Source: Desulfuromonadales bacterium (GTDB lineage: Bacteria; Desulfobacterota; Desulfuromonadia; Desulfuromonadales; JAAXQG01). From it: a stretch of 53,122 nucleotides of DNA. Positions 1 through 7,638 of the stretch are shown here, in pieces. A program made the position numbers and the translations under genes. Location: assembly GCA_012974445.1 (NCBI GenBank), contig JAAXQG010000296.1, positions 1 to 53,122 on the forward strand, written 5' to 3'. Within the stretch, counting starts at the first letter, position 1. The number at the start of each line of letters is the position of its first letter. A model generated the notes under the pieces. The model saw only the letters and a list, made by a program, of their open reading frames with translations. It did not search any database and had not been told where the DNA came from.

Positions 1-2
1 GG

Positions 3-194
3 ACTAATATTTTAGCTCAGAAATTAAAGAAACAAAATGGAATAACGTGGAATGTTATTAAGAATAAGTTGAATATTGAAGATGAAGAACAAACTATAGA
101 AATCAAAAAAAAATCAATGCAAGGCAGCGTCCTGCATTCATTTTCAAACAGCTCTCAAATATCTGAAATCATCGAAGCATTTAACAATCTATAG
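3..194 (+). CDS. C-terminal fragment of an unknown protein, truncated by the window edge (...KLKKQNGITWNVIKNKLNIEDEEQTIEIKKKSMQGSVLHSFSNSSQISEIIEAFNNL*)
   Basis: Open frame from the window edge to TAG at 192-194; visibly AT-rich compared with the rest of the window. Confidence 0.45.
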   Translation, partial: TNILAQKLKKQNGITWNVIKNKLNIEDEEQTIEIKKKSMQGSVLHSFSNSSQISEIIEAFNNL

Positions 195-258
195 AAAAGC
201 TCTAACCAAAGCACTCAAGGACACAAGGCGGTCTGAGCGAACAGCGGCTTTCCTCGAC

Positions 259-333
259 AACATTTGTCCAGGTCGGGCCGGAAAAGTCTTGGGGGTCAGG
301 TTTGACATTTAAACATTTGTCCAGGTCGGGCCG
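259..333. repeat. 22-bp direct repeat AACATTTGTCCAGGTCGGGCCG at 259-280 and 312-333
   Basis: Two exact copies seen in sequence; a GGGGTCAGGTTTGACAT motif lies between them. Confidence 0.85.
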
Positions 334-403
334 TTGTACCGCAGCCAGCTTAGTTTGACCAATATAACGTGAAAAAGAACAACAAGACTGGAGAGAATTG
401 CTT

Positions 404-790
404 ATGCCAAGAGACATTGAGAAAACAAAGAGTGAGCATCGGGTAATTGGCATCAGGCACACCCTCAAGAAGTTCAAAGAAGAAGGTCTTCTCGACGAAG
501 ATACCTACTACCCAGAAGATGCGGCTGATGAACTTAAAGACGAAATGGAACGTCTTGCGCTCAAGTGGTATTTCATCGGCGCCCGGAGAGGCGCGGATGA
601 AGCCATTGATTCCTTCCTCGACGGCGACCTGGAGGTTGAGCGCGATGACGACGGCGATCTAAGGGTAGTTGCACATATCGACCGACTTGAGTGGAAAAAA
701 CGCCTTACAGTCACTACCGGCAACACCAAACGAAGAATCCGGCGCACAAGATTCAGGATCTCAATTGACAGGCTTGGCTTCGAGAAAGGC
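404..790 (+). CDS. Hypothetical protein, probably 3'-truncated (MPRDIEKTKSEHRVIGIRHTLKKFKEEGLLDEDTYYPEDAADELKDEMERLALKWYFIGARRGADEAIDSF...)
   Basis: ATG at 404; coherent coding composition up to ~790, after which the ORF runs into a REP-like motif and antisense of another gene. Confidence 0.5.
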
Positions 791-873
791 ATAGGGGTCA
801 GGTTTGACAATCGGAGATTCTCCCCTAACCTTTCTTCATGCCACGCAAACCAAAACTCCATTGCGTGCCGGGG
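791..873 (+). mobile_element. Remnant of a REP-associated tyrosine transposase (RAYT/TnpA_REP) element: GGGGTCAGGTTTGACA flank plus N-terminal stub MPRKPKLHCVPG
   Basis: Flank motif at 794-809 and ATG at 838 encoding MPRKPKLHCVPG, resembling the usual RAYT N-terminus (MPRKPR-h-x-x-PG); the rest of the transposase is missing. Confidence 0.5.
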
Positions 874-952
874 TCGAGCCTGCAAGTTGGCAAGTTGCCC
901 GCGGCAAAATCAAGCGTCTTCGTACTCAAAAATATGGGAAGTGTCCCTACTT

Positions 953-1174
953 TTATCGGGCAGGCATCCCGACGACAGTGAGCGCCCGCCATTTGCCCGC
1001 GAGCTTGTTGCGCTCGGATCCGAACCAATCCAGCGCCTGATGGATCTGCGGCAGATCTCCACGAGTGAGGCGCTCGCCGTCCACAACAATCCCCTGCCCC
1101 TTGGCTACAGCCTTAAGGGCAGCCTTGTATTCGGTGATCAGGCCGTCGAGTTCTGAGAGGGTAAAAATAGACAT
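953..1174 (-). CDS. Small phage-like protein (gpW/DUF6148-type head-tail protein look)
   Basis: 73 aa MSIFTLSELDGLITEYKAALKAVAKGQGIVVDGERLTRGDLPQIHQALDWFGSERNKLAG...; recalled family resemblance only. Confidence 0.45.
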   Translation of the reverse strand: MSIFTLSELDGLITEYKAALKAVAKGQGIVVDGERLTRGDLPQIHQALDWFGSERNKLAGKWRALTVVGMPAR

Positions 1175-1256
1175 GGCCCGATTGTCGGGCCATGTGAGAG
1201 AAAAGTCATTTGCGAGGTGGACAAGGTGGACGTGGTTGACAGTATTTCACTTCATC

Positions 1257-1285
1257 TTGACGCCTTGTATCCCACGGGATACACT
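1257..1285 (+). promoter_or_regulatory. Promoter/operator of the TA pair: -35 TTGACG (1257-1262), 17-nt spacer, -10 TACACT (1280-1285), overlapped by palindrome TGTATCCC-AC-GGGATACA (1266-1283)
   Basis: Perfect 8-bp inverted repeat with 2-nt spacer between and over the promoter boxes, immediately upstream of the toxin ORF. Confidence 0.65.
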
Positions 1286-1291
1286 GCATAC

Positions 1292-1588
1292 ATGAACTAC
1301 GAACTCGAAACGACCCCTGTCTTTGACAAATGGCTCAAAGGGCTGAAGGACAAGCCGACCCGGTACAAGATCGCCGCGCGCCTCGACCGTGCCGAGCAGG
1401 GTAATTTCGGTGACCACAAACAGCTGGCCGAACAGCTCTTTGAGCTACGCTTTGTCGTCGGAGGCGGGCTGAGAATCTACTTCACGGTTCGTGACGGCAG
1501 AGTTGTTATCTTGCTGGTCGGAGGCAACAAGTCCGGGCAGAGCAAAGATATCGCCCGGGCCAGGGAGATTCTTGACGAATTGGAGTGA
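1292..1588 (+). CDS. higB: RelE/HigB-family (Gp49-like) type II toxin
   Basis: 98 aa MNYELETTPVFDKWLKGLKDKPTRYKIAARLDRAEQGNFGDHKQL...LRIYFTVRDGRVVILLVGGNKSGQSKDIARA; typical addiction-module killer protein. Confidence 0.85.
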   Translation: MNYELETTPVFDKWLKGLKDKPTRYKIAARLDRAEQGNFGDHKQLAEQLFELRFVVGGGLRIYFTVRDGRVVILLVGGNKSGQSKDIARAREILDELE

Positions 1589-1591
1589 CCT

Positions 1592-1870
1592 ATGAAGACC
1601 AAAAAGTTCGATATCGCGCAAATGCTGGAAACCGAAGAGGATATCCGTGGTTTTCTTGCAGAGGCCGCCGAAAACGGCACCGAGCAGGAATTTATCCACG
1701 CGCTCAGTACTGCGGCGCGGGCCATGGGCATGACCGAAGTCGCCCAAAAAGCCGGAGTGACCCGCGCCAGCCTGTACAAGTCTCTATCCGACGGTGGCAA
1801 CCCGCGCTATGAAACCATCAGCAAGATTGTTAATGCCCTGGGTTGCAAGATGGCTATTGTTGGGCACTAA
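1592..1870 (+). CDS. higA: HigA-like/putative addiction module antidote with HTH (GMTEVAQKAGVTRASLYKSLSDGGNPRYETISKIVNALG)
   Basis: 3-nt gap downstream of toxin; HTH_XRE-like sequence. Confidence 0.85.
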   Translation: MKTKKFDIAQMLETEEDIRGFLAEAAENGTEQEFIHALSTAARAMGMTEVAQKAGVTRASLYKSLSDGGNPRYETISKIVNALGCKMAIVGH

Positions 1871-1933
1871 ACTCATCTTGCAGAGGTGCATCATGGCAAG
1901 CAAAGTTTTAAGAACTGGGATCATTTCAAAATA

Positions 1934-1959
1934 AATTCCGGGGACACCATACTTAATTC
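1934..1959. repeat. REP-like motif AATTCCGGGGACACCATACTTAATTC
   Basis: Motif recalled as recurrent beside RAYT transposases in proteobacteria; no copy-number test possible here. Confidence 0.45.
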
Positions 1960-2070
1960 AAACCATTTTCGGCTCTGAGTTACCAGACCTCCCCCAAGCA
2001 TCACTTCCAAGCAGTTAATAAAGCTCGTCGAACCCAGAGGCCATCCTGACCTCACATGCTTTTGAATGAT

Positions 2071-2450
2071 CTATCCCCGTGCAGCGACTTTATCGCTTTC
2101 GAGAAACATGTGCCAGTCATCAACCAACTGCAGTAGCGGTTCAACGTTGACCAATCCGGCATCTAACTTTGTCGTCTATGATCTCACCGGCGAATAATGT
2201 AGTGGGGTAGATTTCAAGACCCTTTTTTCTCTTTCCCATAGGCTTTCGGCTCCACATTACGACAACGCTGGTCCAGCTGATGGGAGATCTGGTTGAGCAA
2301 CTTTTCGGATGGTGCCCCACTATTGCTCGGCTTGACGAGAAACAGTGGGTTTTTGCCATTGAACAGTCTCACGTCACATTGATCCTTCTGTTCGATATAC
2401 CAACCCGGAATCGTCGCCTCAACGCATGCATCGATATCAATCGATCTCAC
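2071..2450 (-). pseudogene. Frameshifted hypothetical gene (two +1 shifts)
   Basis: Frame 1 MRSIDIDACVEATIPGWYIEQKDQCDVRLFNGKNPLFLVKPSNSGAPSEKLLNQISHQLDQRCRNVEPKAYGKEK, then +1 at an A6 run to KKGLEIYPTTLFAGEIIDDK, then +1 to LDAGLVNVEPLLQLVDDWHMFLESDKVAARG*. Confidence 0.5.
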
Positions 2451-2597
2451 CGTTTCGTTGAAATGAACCAGCGTGTATGTGTTAAGAACGACTCAGACCC
2501 GTAGAGTAAACGGGTATTACGGGAGCAGCTGACATCAAGTATCAGCAGCCCGGCTTGCATAGCCCCCGAAACGAGTAACCAGCAATGGAGCGACGAG

Positions 2598-3074
2598 ATG
2601 GGCAATGAGCAGGATCCCAACAGCGATGAGATACAACGTGAAATGCGTGCGCAGCAAAAATTCAGCGTGGCAGGGGCCATCGGCCGTGCTGGCAGTGGTC
2701 TGATGAAGGGGGCATCACCCGTTTCCCGGCAGGAGCAGGCCGTTACCTTGGCAACGCAATGGATCGACCACAACACCCCGGATCCTTCGGGGGCATTGAA
2801 GTCGATATTGCGCCGCAAGGTACGAGATAGCGCACTGTTGATTGAACGCCATCTGGAGCAACCCTGCGATGCGCTGCGGGAGATCATGGACAGCATCTTG
2901 GACAGTGATTATGCGCTTCAGGAATTCGTGCGCCAGGTGGATGTGCGCTGGGGAGAGCTGTATCAGGAACGCCCTCTGTTTCAGCGGGCAGGCCAGGCGC
3001 CTGACCCGGCAGATGAGTACACCCATGAATCCGTACGTCAGGCTCTGAGCCTGTTGCTCGAAAAACTCCGGTAG
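2598..3074 (+). CDS. Conserved-looking hypothetical protein (158 aa)
   Basis: Clean ORF, MGNEQDPNSDEIQREMRAQQKFSVAGAIGRAGSGLMKGASPVSRQEQAV... Confidence 0.55.
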   Translation: MGNEQDPNSDEIQREMRAQQKFSVAGAIGRAGSGLMKGASPVSRQEQAVTLATQWIDHNTPDPSGALKSILRRKVRDSALLIERHLEQPCDALREIMDSILDSDYALQEFVRQVDVRWGELYQERPLFQRAGQAPDPADEYTHESVRQALSLLLEKLR

Positions 3075-3120
3075 CCATCCGCAAGTGGCCCATGATGTGG
3101 CCCACAAAACGGATTCGGAC

Positions 3121-3160
3121 AAAAAAAAGCACCTACCGAAAGTCAGTAAGTGCTTTTTTA
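3121..3160 (-). terminator. Hairpin AGCACCTAC...GTAAGTGCT flanked by A and T tracts, downstream of tRNA-Arg (possibly bidirectional)
   Basis: Inverted repeat with poly-A on the left and poly-T on the right. Confidence 0.75.
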
Positions 3161-3161
3161 T

Positions 3162-3238
3162 TGGTGGCCTCGGGGCGATTCGAACGCCCGACCTACCGCT
3201 TAGGAGGCGGTTGCTCTATCCAGCTGAGCTACGAAGCC
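3162..3238 (-). tRNA. tRNA-Arg(CCU), CCA encoded
   Basis: GGCTTCGTAGCTCAGCTGGATAGAGCAACCGCCTCCTAAGCGGTAGGTCGGGCGTTCGAATCGCCCCGAGGCCACCA folds as a cloverleaf; anticodon loop CTCCTAA. Confidence 0.95.
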
Positions 3239-3297
3239 GAAAGCTGGGTATTTATTACATCAGCTTGGCTCTTTGGGCAAGGATTTTCCTGAGATCT

Positions 3298-3813
3298 TCA
3301 GAATTGCAGCAGACTGAATACTTTATCCTTCGGAAGCTTGTCCCTGCCCTTGAGAAAATCGAGTTCAGTCATGAAGGCACATTCGACGATCTCGGCACCG
3401 AGTGACTCGACCAGGTTGACGACCGCGGAGACCGTGCCACCGGTGGCCAGCAGGTCATCGGCGATCAGAACTCGGTCGCCTTTTTTGAAAGCGTCTTCGT
3501 GAATCTCAAGGGTGTCGGTTCCGTATTCGAGCTCGTAGCTGATATTGCGGGTTTTATAGGGGAGTTTGCCGGGCTTGCGCACCAGGGTGATCCCGGTACC
3601 GAGTTTGTACGCAAGGGCCGATCCGAGGAGAAAACCGCGGGCTTCAACGCCGACGACCTGATCGATACGCTGGCCGACATAACGATGGGCGATCAGATCA
3701 ATCATGCGGTGAAAGCTGGGGCCATGGGACAACAGAGTGGTGATGTCCTTGAAAAGAACTCCCTTTTTGGGAAAATCGGGGATATCCCGAATGATGTTTT
3801 TCAACGCTTCCAT
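3298..3813 (-). CDS. apt: Adenine phosphoribosyltransferase
   Basis: [28 protein letters not shown]...[19 protein letters not shown]. Confidence 0.95.
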   Translation of the reverse strand: MEALKNIIRDIPDFPKKGVLFKDITTLLSHGPSFHRMIDLIAHRYVGQRIDQVVGVEARGFLLGSALAYKLGTGITLVRKPGKLPYKTRNISYELEYGTDTLEIHEDAFKKGDRVLIADDLLATGGTVSAVVNLVESLGAEIVECAFMTELDFLKGRDKLPKDKVFSLLQF

Positions 3814-3844
3814 TTAATTCTCCTTGGATTATTTGAGAGGCTCC

Positions 3845-4828
3845 TCAGTCCTGAGTGAGGGGCTGTACGTTCTCTTCATTTTCTTCTCTTATTTTTCTGA
3901 GCTTGTCCAGGCACTTGGATTCGATCTGACGAATACGCTCCCGGGTGACTCCGAATTTTTTACCGATGGTGTCGAGGGTCTGGGGTTCCTTGTCATCGAG
4001 TCCGAAACGCAGGGTGAGAATCTCGCGCTCACTTTCAGTCAGCGTCTCAAGCCAGTCGTTGAGATGCTGGTACTTGTCGATGGCCTCGGAGAACTCCAGA
4101 GGGTCAACGGCGGAGACATCCTTGATGGTGTCGATAAGGGTGTAGTCGCTGTTTTCCCCCATGGGATGCTCGATGGAATAGGTTTTTTTGATCAGGGACG
4201 TCAACTTTCGAATATGAGCGATATCGACGCCCATGGCCTCGGCAACCTCTTCGTCTTCGGGATCACGTTTGAGACTCTGGAGGAGTTCACGACTGACTTT
4301 GACGTACTTGTTGATATCATCGGCAACATGAACCGGCAGACGGATGGTACGGCTCTGGTTGACCAGGGCCCGCTCTATGGATTGACGAATCCACCAGGTG
4401 GCATAGGTCGAGAAGCGACACTCCTTGCTGACCTTGAACCGCTCCACGGCTTTGATCAGGCCCAGATTGCCCTCTTCGATGAGGTCGAGAAATGGCAGAC
4501 CGCGGTTCATGTAACGTTTTGCAATCTTTACGACCAGACGGAGGTTCGACTCGATCATCTTGTCGCGGGCGATCATATCACCCTTTTCGATCCGGTTGGC
4601 CAGCTCACGCTCACCTTCGGCGGTCAGCAGCTGGCTCTTCTGAATATCCTTGAGGTAAATTTTGATGGCATCATCGAAATGATGATCGTCCTCACCCGCG
4701 GCGTATTTTTTTTCCTCCTCGGGCTCCTCTCCATCCATAGCAGCAGGGGTTTTATTCAACCCCTCATCACCGCGTATCTCATCAGAAACATCCTTTGATT
4801 CATCAGAATCCCGTTCGCCAGTCTTCAT
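3845..4828 (-). CDS. rpoS: RNA polymerase sigma factor RpoS
   Basis: Sigma-70 regions 1.2-4 ([25 protein letters not shown]...[17 protein letters not shown]...[19 protein letters not shown]); surE-pcm-nlpD-rpoS synteny. Confidence 0.93.
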   Translation of the reverse strand: MKTGERDSDESKDVSDEIRGDEGLNKTPAAMDGEEPEEEKKYAAGEDDHHFDDAIKIYLKDIQKSQLLTAEGERELANRIEKGDMIARDKMIESNLRLVVKIAKRYMNRGLPFLDLIEEGNLGLIKAVERFKVSKECRFSTYATWWIRQSIERALVNQSRTIRLPVHVADDINKYVKVSRELLQSLKRDPEDEEVAEAMGVDIAHIRKLTSLIKKTYSIEHPMGENSDYTLIDTIKDVSAVDPLEFSEAIDKYQHLNDWLETLTESEREILTLRFGLDDKEPQTLDTIGKKFGVTRERIRQIESKCLDKLRKIREENEENVQPLTQD

Positions 4829-4890
4829 GAGCTGTCTCCTCCCCAGAGAAATAAATCAACAAAACAAAATACACCAGGCAAGCACAAACA

Positions 4891-5691
4891 TTAAGGCAGG
4901 TATAATATCGGGTTTACGGCATTCTTGCCATAGCGAATCTCAAAATGAAGCCTGTCGGCCCCCTCCCCTCCGGGATGGCCTGAGAGGGCAATCCTGTCCC
5001 CCCGACCCACATAGTCATTGGTCTGGACGACATTTTTATCATTGAAACCGTAAATAGTGAAAAAAGAATCGGAGTGCTGGATAATAATCAGATTTCCGAA
5101 CCCCTGAATTCCATTACCGCTGTAACTGACGCGACCGGCTGCAGCGGCCAGTACGGGCGTTTTGCGGGGTACGGCGATTTCCACCCCATTATTTTTCTGA
5201 CTCCCCTTTTTCCCGAATTTCTTGATGATCTTCCCCTTGACGGGCCAGGCAAACTGCTCCTTTTTCTTCGCAGGCGCCTTCCCTTTGGTCACCAGGGGAG
5301 AAGCGTTCCTTGCCGGCTTCTTCGTTGCAGGAGCCTTGGCAGATTTTACGCTGAGAGACGGGGGTCTGGTTTTTACCGGAGTCCGGGTTGATTTTACCGA
5401 AGGGCGGTACCCAAGATCAGGAAGCACCTTCCTGGCGTTGGGAATGAAGAGGACCTTACCGGCATGGATATTGGTTGGATCATCGACGGCATTGATGCGG
5501 GCCAGATACCGGGAATCAACACCGTAGGCCTTGCCGATGCGATAAAGGGTCTGCCCCTTTTTTACAGGATGATAGACGCCGCTGGTAGGGGTGCAGGCGC
5601 TAAGGAGCATTACACAGATTGTGGCAAGCAGAATTAGTCTGGCGATCATCTGTTTATCTCCATAATCTTTGGAAAACACAGAGTACCGCAA
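4891..5691 (-). CDS. nlpD: LysM + M23/LytM-domain lipoprotein (NlpD-like)
   Basis: Lipobox LLSACTPT, LysM (YHPVKKGQTLYRIGKAYGVDSRYLARIN), C-terminal LytM domain. Confidence 0.9.
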   Translation of the reverse strand: MRYSVFSKDYGDKQMIARLILLATICVMLLSACTPTSGVYHPVKKGQTLYRIGKAYGVDSRYLARINAVDDPTNIHAGKVLFIPNARKVLPDLGYRPSVKSTRTPVKTRPPSLSVKSAKAPATKKPARNASPLVTKGKAPAKKKEQFAWPVKGKIIKKFGKKGSQKNNGVEIAVPRKTPVLAAAAGRVSYSGNGIQGFGNLIIIQHSDSFFTIYGFNDKNVVQTNDYVGRGDRIALSGHPGGEGADRLHFEIRYGKNAVNPILYLP

Positions 5692-5722
5692 GAGGCCCCC
5701 ATTCGAGAAGCCTCTTGCACGC

Positions 5723-6370
5723 CTACCTGCCGTCCCACCCCTGGGAACCGATCAGGGGGACAAAGCGGCAGTCCAGCAGTTTTTCCTCGCGGTAATCGGA
5801 TTCGGACAGGCGGGTCACCCGGATCATATCCTGCTGCTCGCGACCGCCGACGGGGATGATCAGGCGACCGCCGATGCTCAATTGGCAGCGGTACTCATCG
5901 GGGATGGCAGGGGCGCCGGCGGTGACCAGGATGCCGTCGAAGGGCGCTTCATTCTCCCAGCCCAGGGTTCCGTCGGAGACCTTGAGGTTGACATTGCGAC
6001 AGGCCAGCTGGTCGAGAACCCTGCGAGCCTGACGGGCCAGGGAGGCGATGCGCTCGACAGTATAGACCTTGTCGGCGAGTTGGGAGAGAACGGCCGCCTG
6101 GTATCCGGATCCGGTGCCGACCTCCAGAATCTTCTCATCCCCATCAAGTTCAAGAGACTGGGTCATAAAGGCGACGGTAAAGGCCTGGGAAATGGTCTGT
6201 TTTTCGCCGATGGGAACGGGATAGTCACCATAGGCCTGATCCCGGAGGGCTTCAGGGATAAAGAGATGTCTGGGAATCCGGGACATCACCTCGATGACCT
6301 TCGCATCGGTGATCCCCCGACCGATGAGCTGCTTCTCGACCATGCGACGCCGAGCAATCGACATATCCAT
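5723..6370 (-). CDS. pcm: Protein-L-isoaspartate O-methyltransferase
   Basis: SQAFTVAFMTQSLELDGDEKILEVGTGSGYQAAVLSQLA; ORF extends to 6391, the MDMSIARRRM start follows an SD. Confidence 0.93.
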   Translation of the reverse strand: MDMSIARRRMVEKQLIGRGITDAKVIEVMSRIPRHLFIPEALRDQAYGDYPVPIGEKQTISQAFTVAFMTQSLELDGDEKILEVGTGSGYQAAVLSQLADKVYTVERIASLARQARRVLDQLACRNVNLKVSDGTLGWENEAPFDGILVTAGAPAIPDEYRCQLSIGGRLIIPVGGREQQDMIRVTRLSESDYREEKLLDCRFVPLIGSQGWDGR

Positions 6371-6391
6371 ATAAATCCTTCCGCTTCCCAA

Positions 6392-7174
6392 TCACCCCAG
6401 ATCGGACAGGGTGATATTCCATCGGTTCATTGCATCAAAGGAGGCGTAGTTGGTCAGATCAAGATGCAGGGGAGTGACCGAAACGAAACCAGCTTCTATG
6501 GCGTAGAAATCACTGCGTTCATCAGGCTTGTAGCCCAATTCCCCTCCCCCCAGCCAGTAGTACTTGCGCCCCCGGGGATCGAGCTTTTCGATGACCAGAT
6601 CACCGTAGACCCTCTTGCCCTGACGGGTCAGCCGGATGCCGGCGAGCTGCTCGAAATCAAGATCGGGAACGTTGACATTCAGAAAGGTGTCGGGAGGCAA
6701 ACCGTTGTCCATCAGCTGACGGGCCAGATTGGCGGCAACCCGGGCGGAAGCCTGATAATCGAGGGGGAAGGAATCGGGGCCGTACTCCTGGGAAATGGCC
6801 AGAGAGGCAACGCCCATGATGGTGGCCTCCATGGCTGCGGCCACGGTGCCCGAGTAGGTGATATCGTCCCCCAGATTTGCGCCACGATTGATTCCGGAGA
6901 CCACAAGATCAGGGCGGCGCTCCAGAAGCCCGTGAACACCGAGGTTAACGCAGTCGGTGGGGGTGCCATCGACGGCAAACCAGTCGGGTGCGATCTCTTC
7001 GGCCCGAAGGGGGGAGTGCAGAGTCATGGCATGCCCCGAAGCACTGCGCTCCCGATCGGGAGCGATAACCACGACGCGCCCTAGGGCCTGCAGGGACCGC
7101 GTCAGAGCCTTGAGCCCTGGGGCCTGAATGCCATCATCGTTGGTAACAAGAATAAGCACGCGATCTCCGAACAA
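6392..7174 (-). CDS. surE: 5'-nucleotidase SurE
   Basis: ILVTNDDGIQAPGLKAL...VVSGINRGANLGDDITYSGTVAAA. Confidence 0.95.
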   Translation of the reverse strand: MFGDRVLILVTNDDGIQAPGLKALTRSLQALGRVVVIAPDRERSASGHAMTLHSPLRAEEIAPDWFAVDGTPTDCVNLGVHGLLERRPDLVVSGINRGANLGDDITYSGTVAAAMEATIMGVASLAISQEYGPDSFPLDYQASARVAANLARQLMDNGLPPDTFLNVNVPDLDFEQLAGIRLTRQGKRVYGDLVIEKLDPRGRKYYWLGGGELGYKPDERSDFYAIEAGFVSVTPLHLDLTNYASFDAMNRWNITLSDLG

Positions 7175-7242
7175 ACCTTGAAGCAGCAGCCATGGGAAAA
7201 TTCAGCAGCAACGCCGGTAGGCCCCGACGGGGCACAGATGAC

Positions 7243-7581
7243 TCAGGACAGGGACTTTTTGAGTCGCAGCAGATCCTGATAAACTTGATCGAGGATATCC
7301 AGAGGGACATCTTCCTGCTGCGGGAGATCATCGCTCTTCTTCTCCCTGAGTTTCTTGATGGCCCCTGCGATGGTGAACCCCTGAACGTACAGCAGATCCT
7401 TGATCCTCAGAACAAGCTCGATGTCCTTGCGCTGATAAAGACGCTGCTGGGTCCGGCTCTTCCCGGGGCGGAATAACTTAAATTCGCTCTCCCAGTAGCG
7501 CAGCACATGAGGTTTTACCCCTGTAATTTCAGCAACCTCACCAATTTTAAAATACATTTTGTCGGGAATGCTGACATCCAT
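7243..7581 (-). CDS. MerR-family transcriptional regulator
   Basis: [55 protein letters not shown]. Confidence 0.9.
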   Translation of the reverse strand: MDVSIPDKMYFKIGEVAEITGVKPHVLRYWESEFKLFRPGKSRTQQRLYQRKDIELVLRIKDLLYVQGFTIAGAIKKLREKKSDDLPQQEDVPLDILDQVYQDLLRLKKSLS

Positions 7582-7638
7582 GCTCTGCCTTACCTCGATT
7601 GTTCTACCGACTTTATCAGTCGAAATGGACGGAATCCA

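Noticed and set aside
200-235. Similarity of CCAAAGCACTCAAGGACACAAGG to AGCACCAAGGCACACAGG near 42030
   Set aside because: Short, imperfect and purine-rich; could be chance without genome-wide copy counts
2214-2240. Programmed -1 frameshift at the AAAAAAG run
   Set aside because: Joining the coherent frames needs a +1 shift; A AAA AAG slippage would go the other way, so a mutation or sequencing error is more likely
3162-3238. Duplicate tRNA-Arg 3' end (attachment site) inside the window
   Set aside because: No second copy found in 1-3100; if present it lies outside the window
5669-7084. 471-aa plus-strand ORF
   Set aside because: Antisense of pcm/surE; GC-rich codon bias shadow without recognisable family
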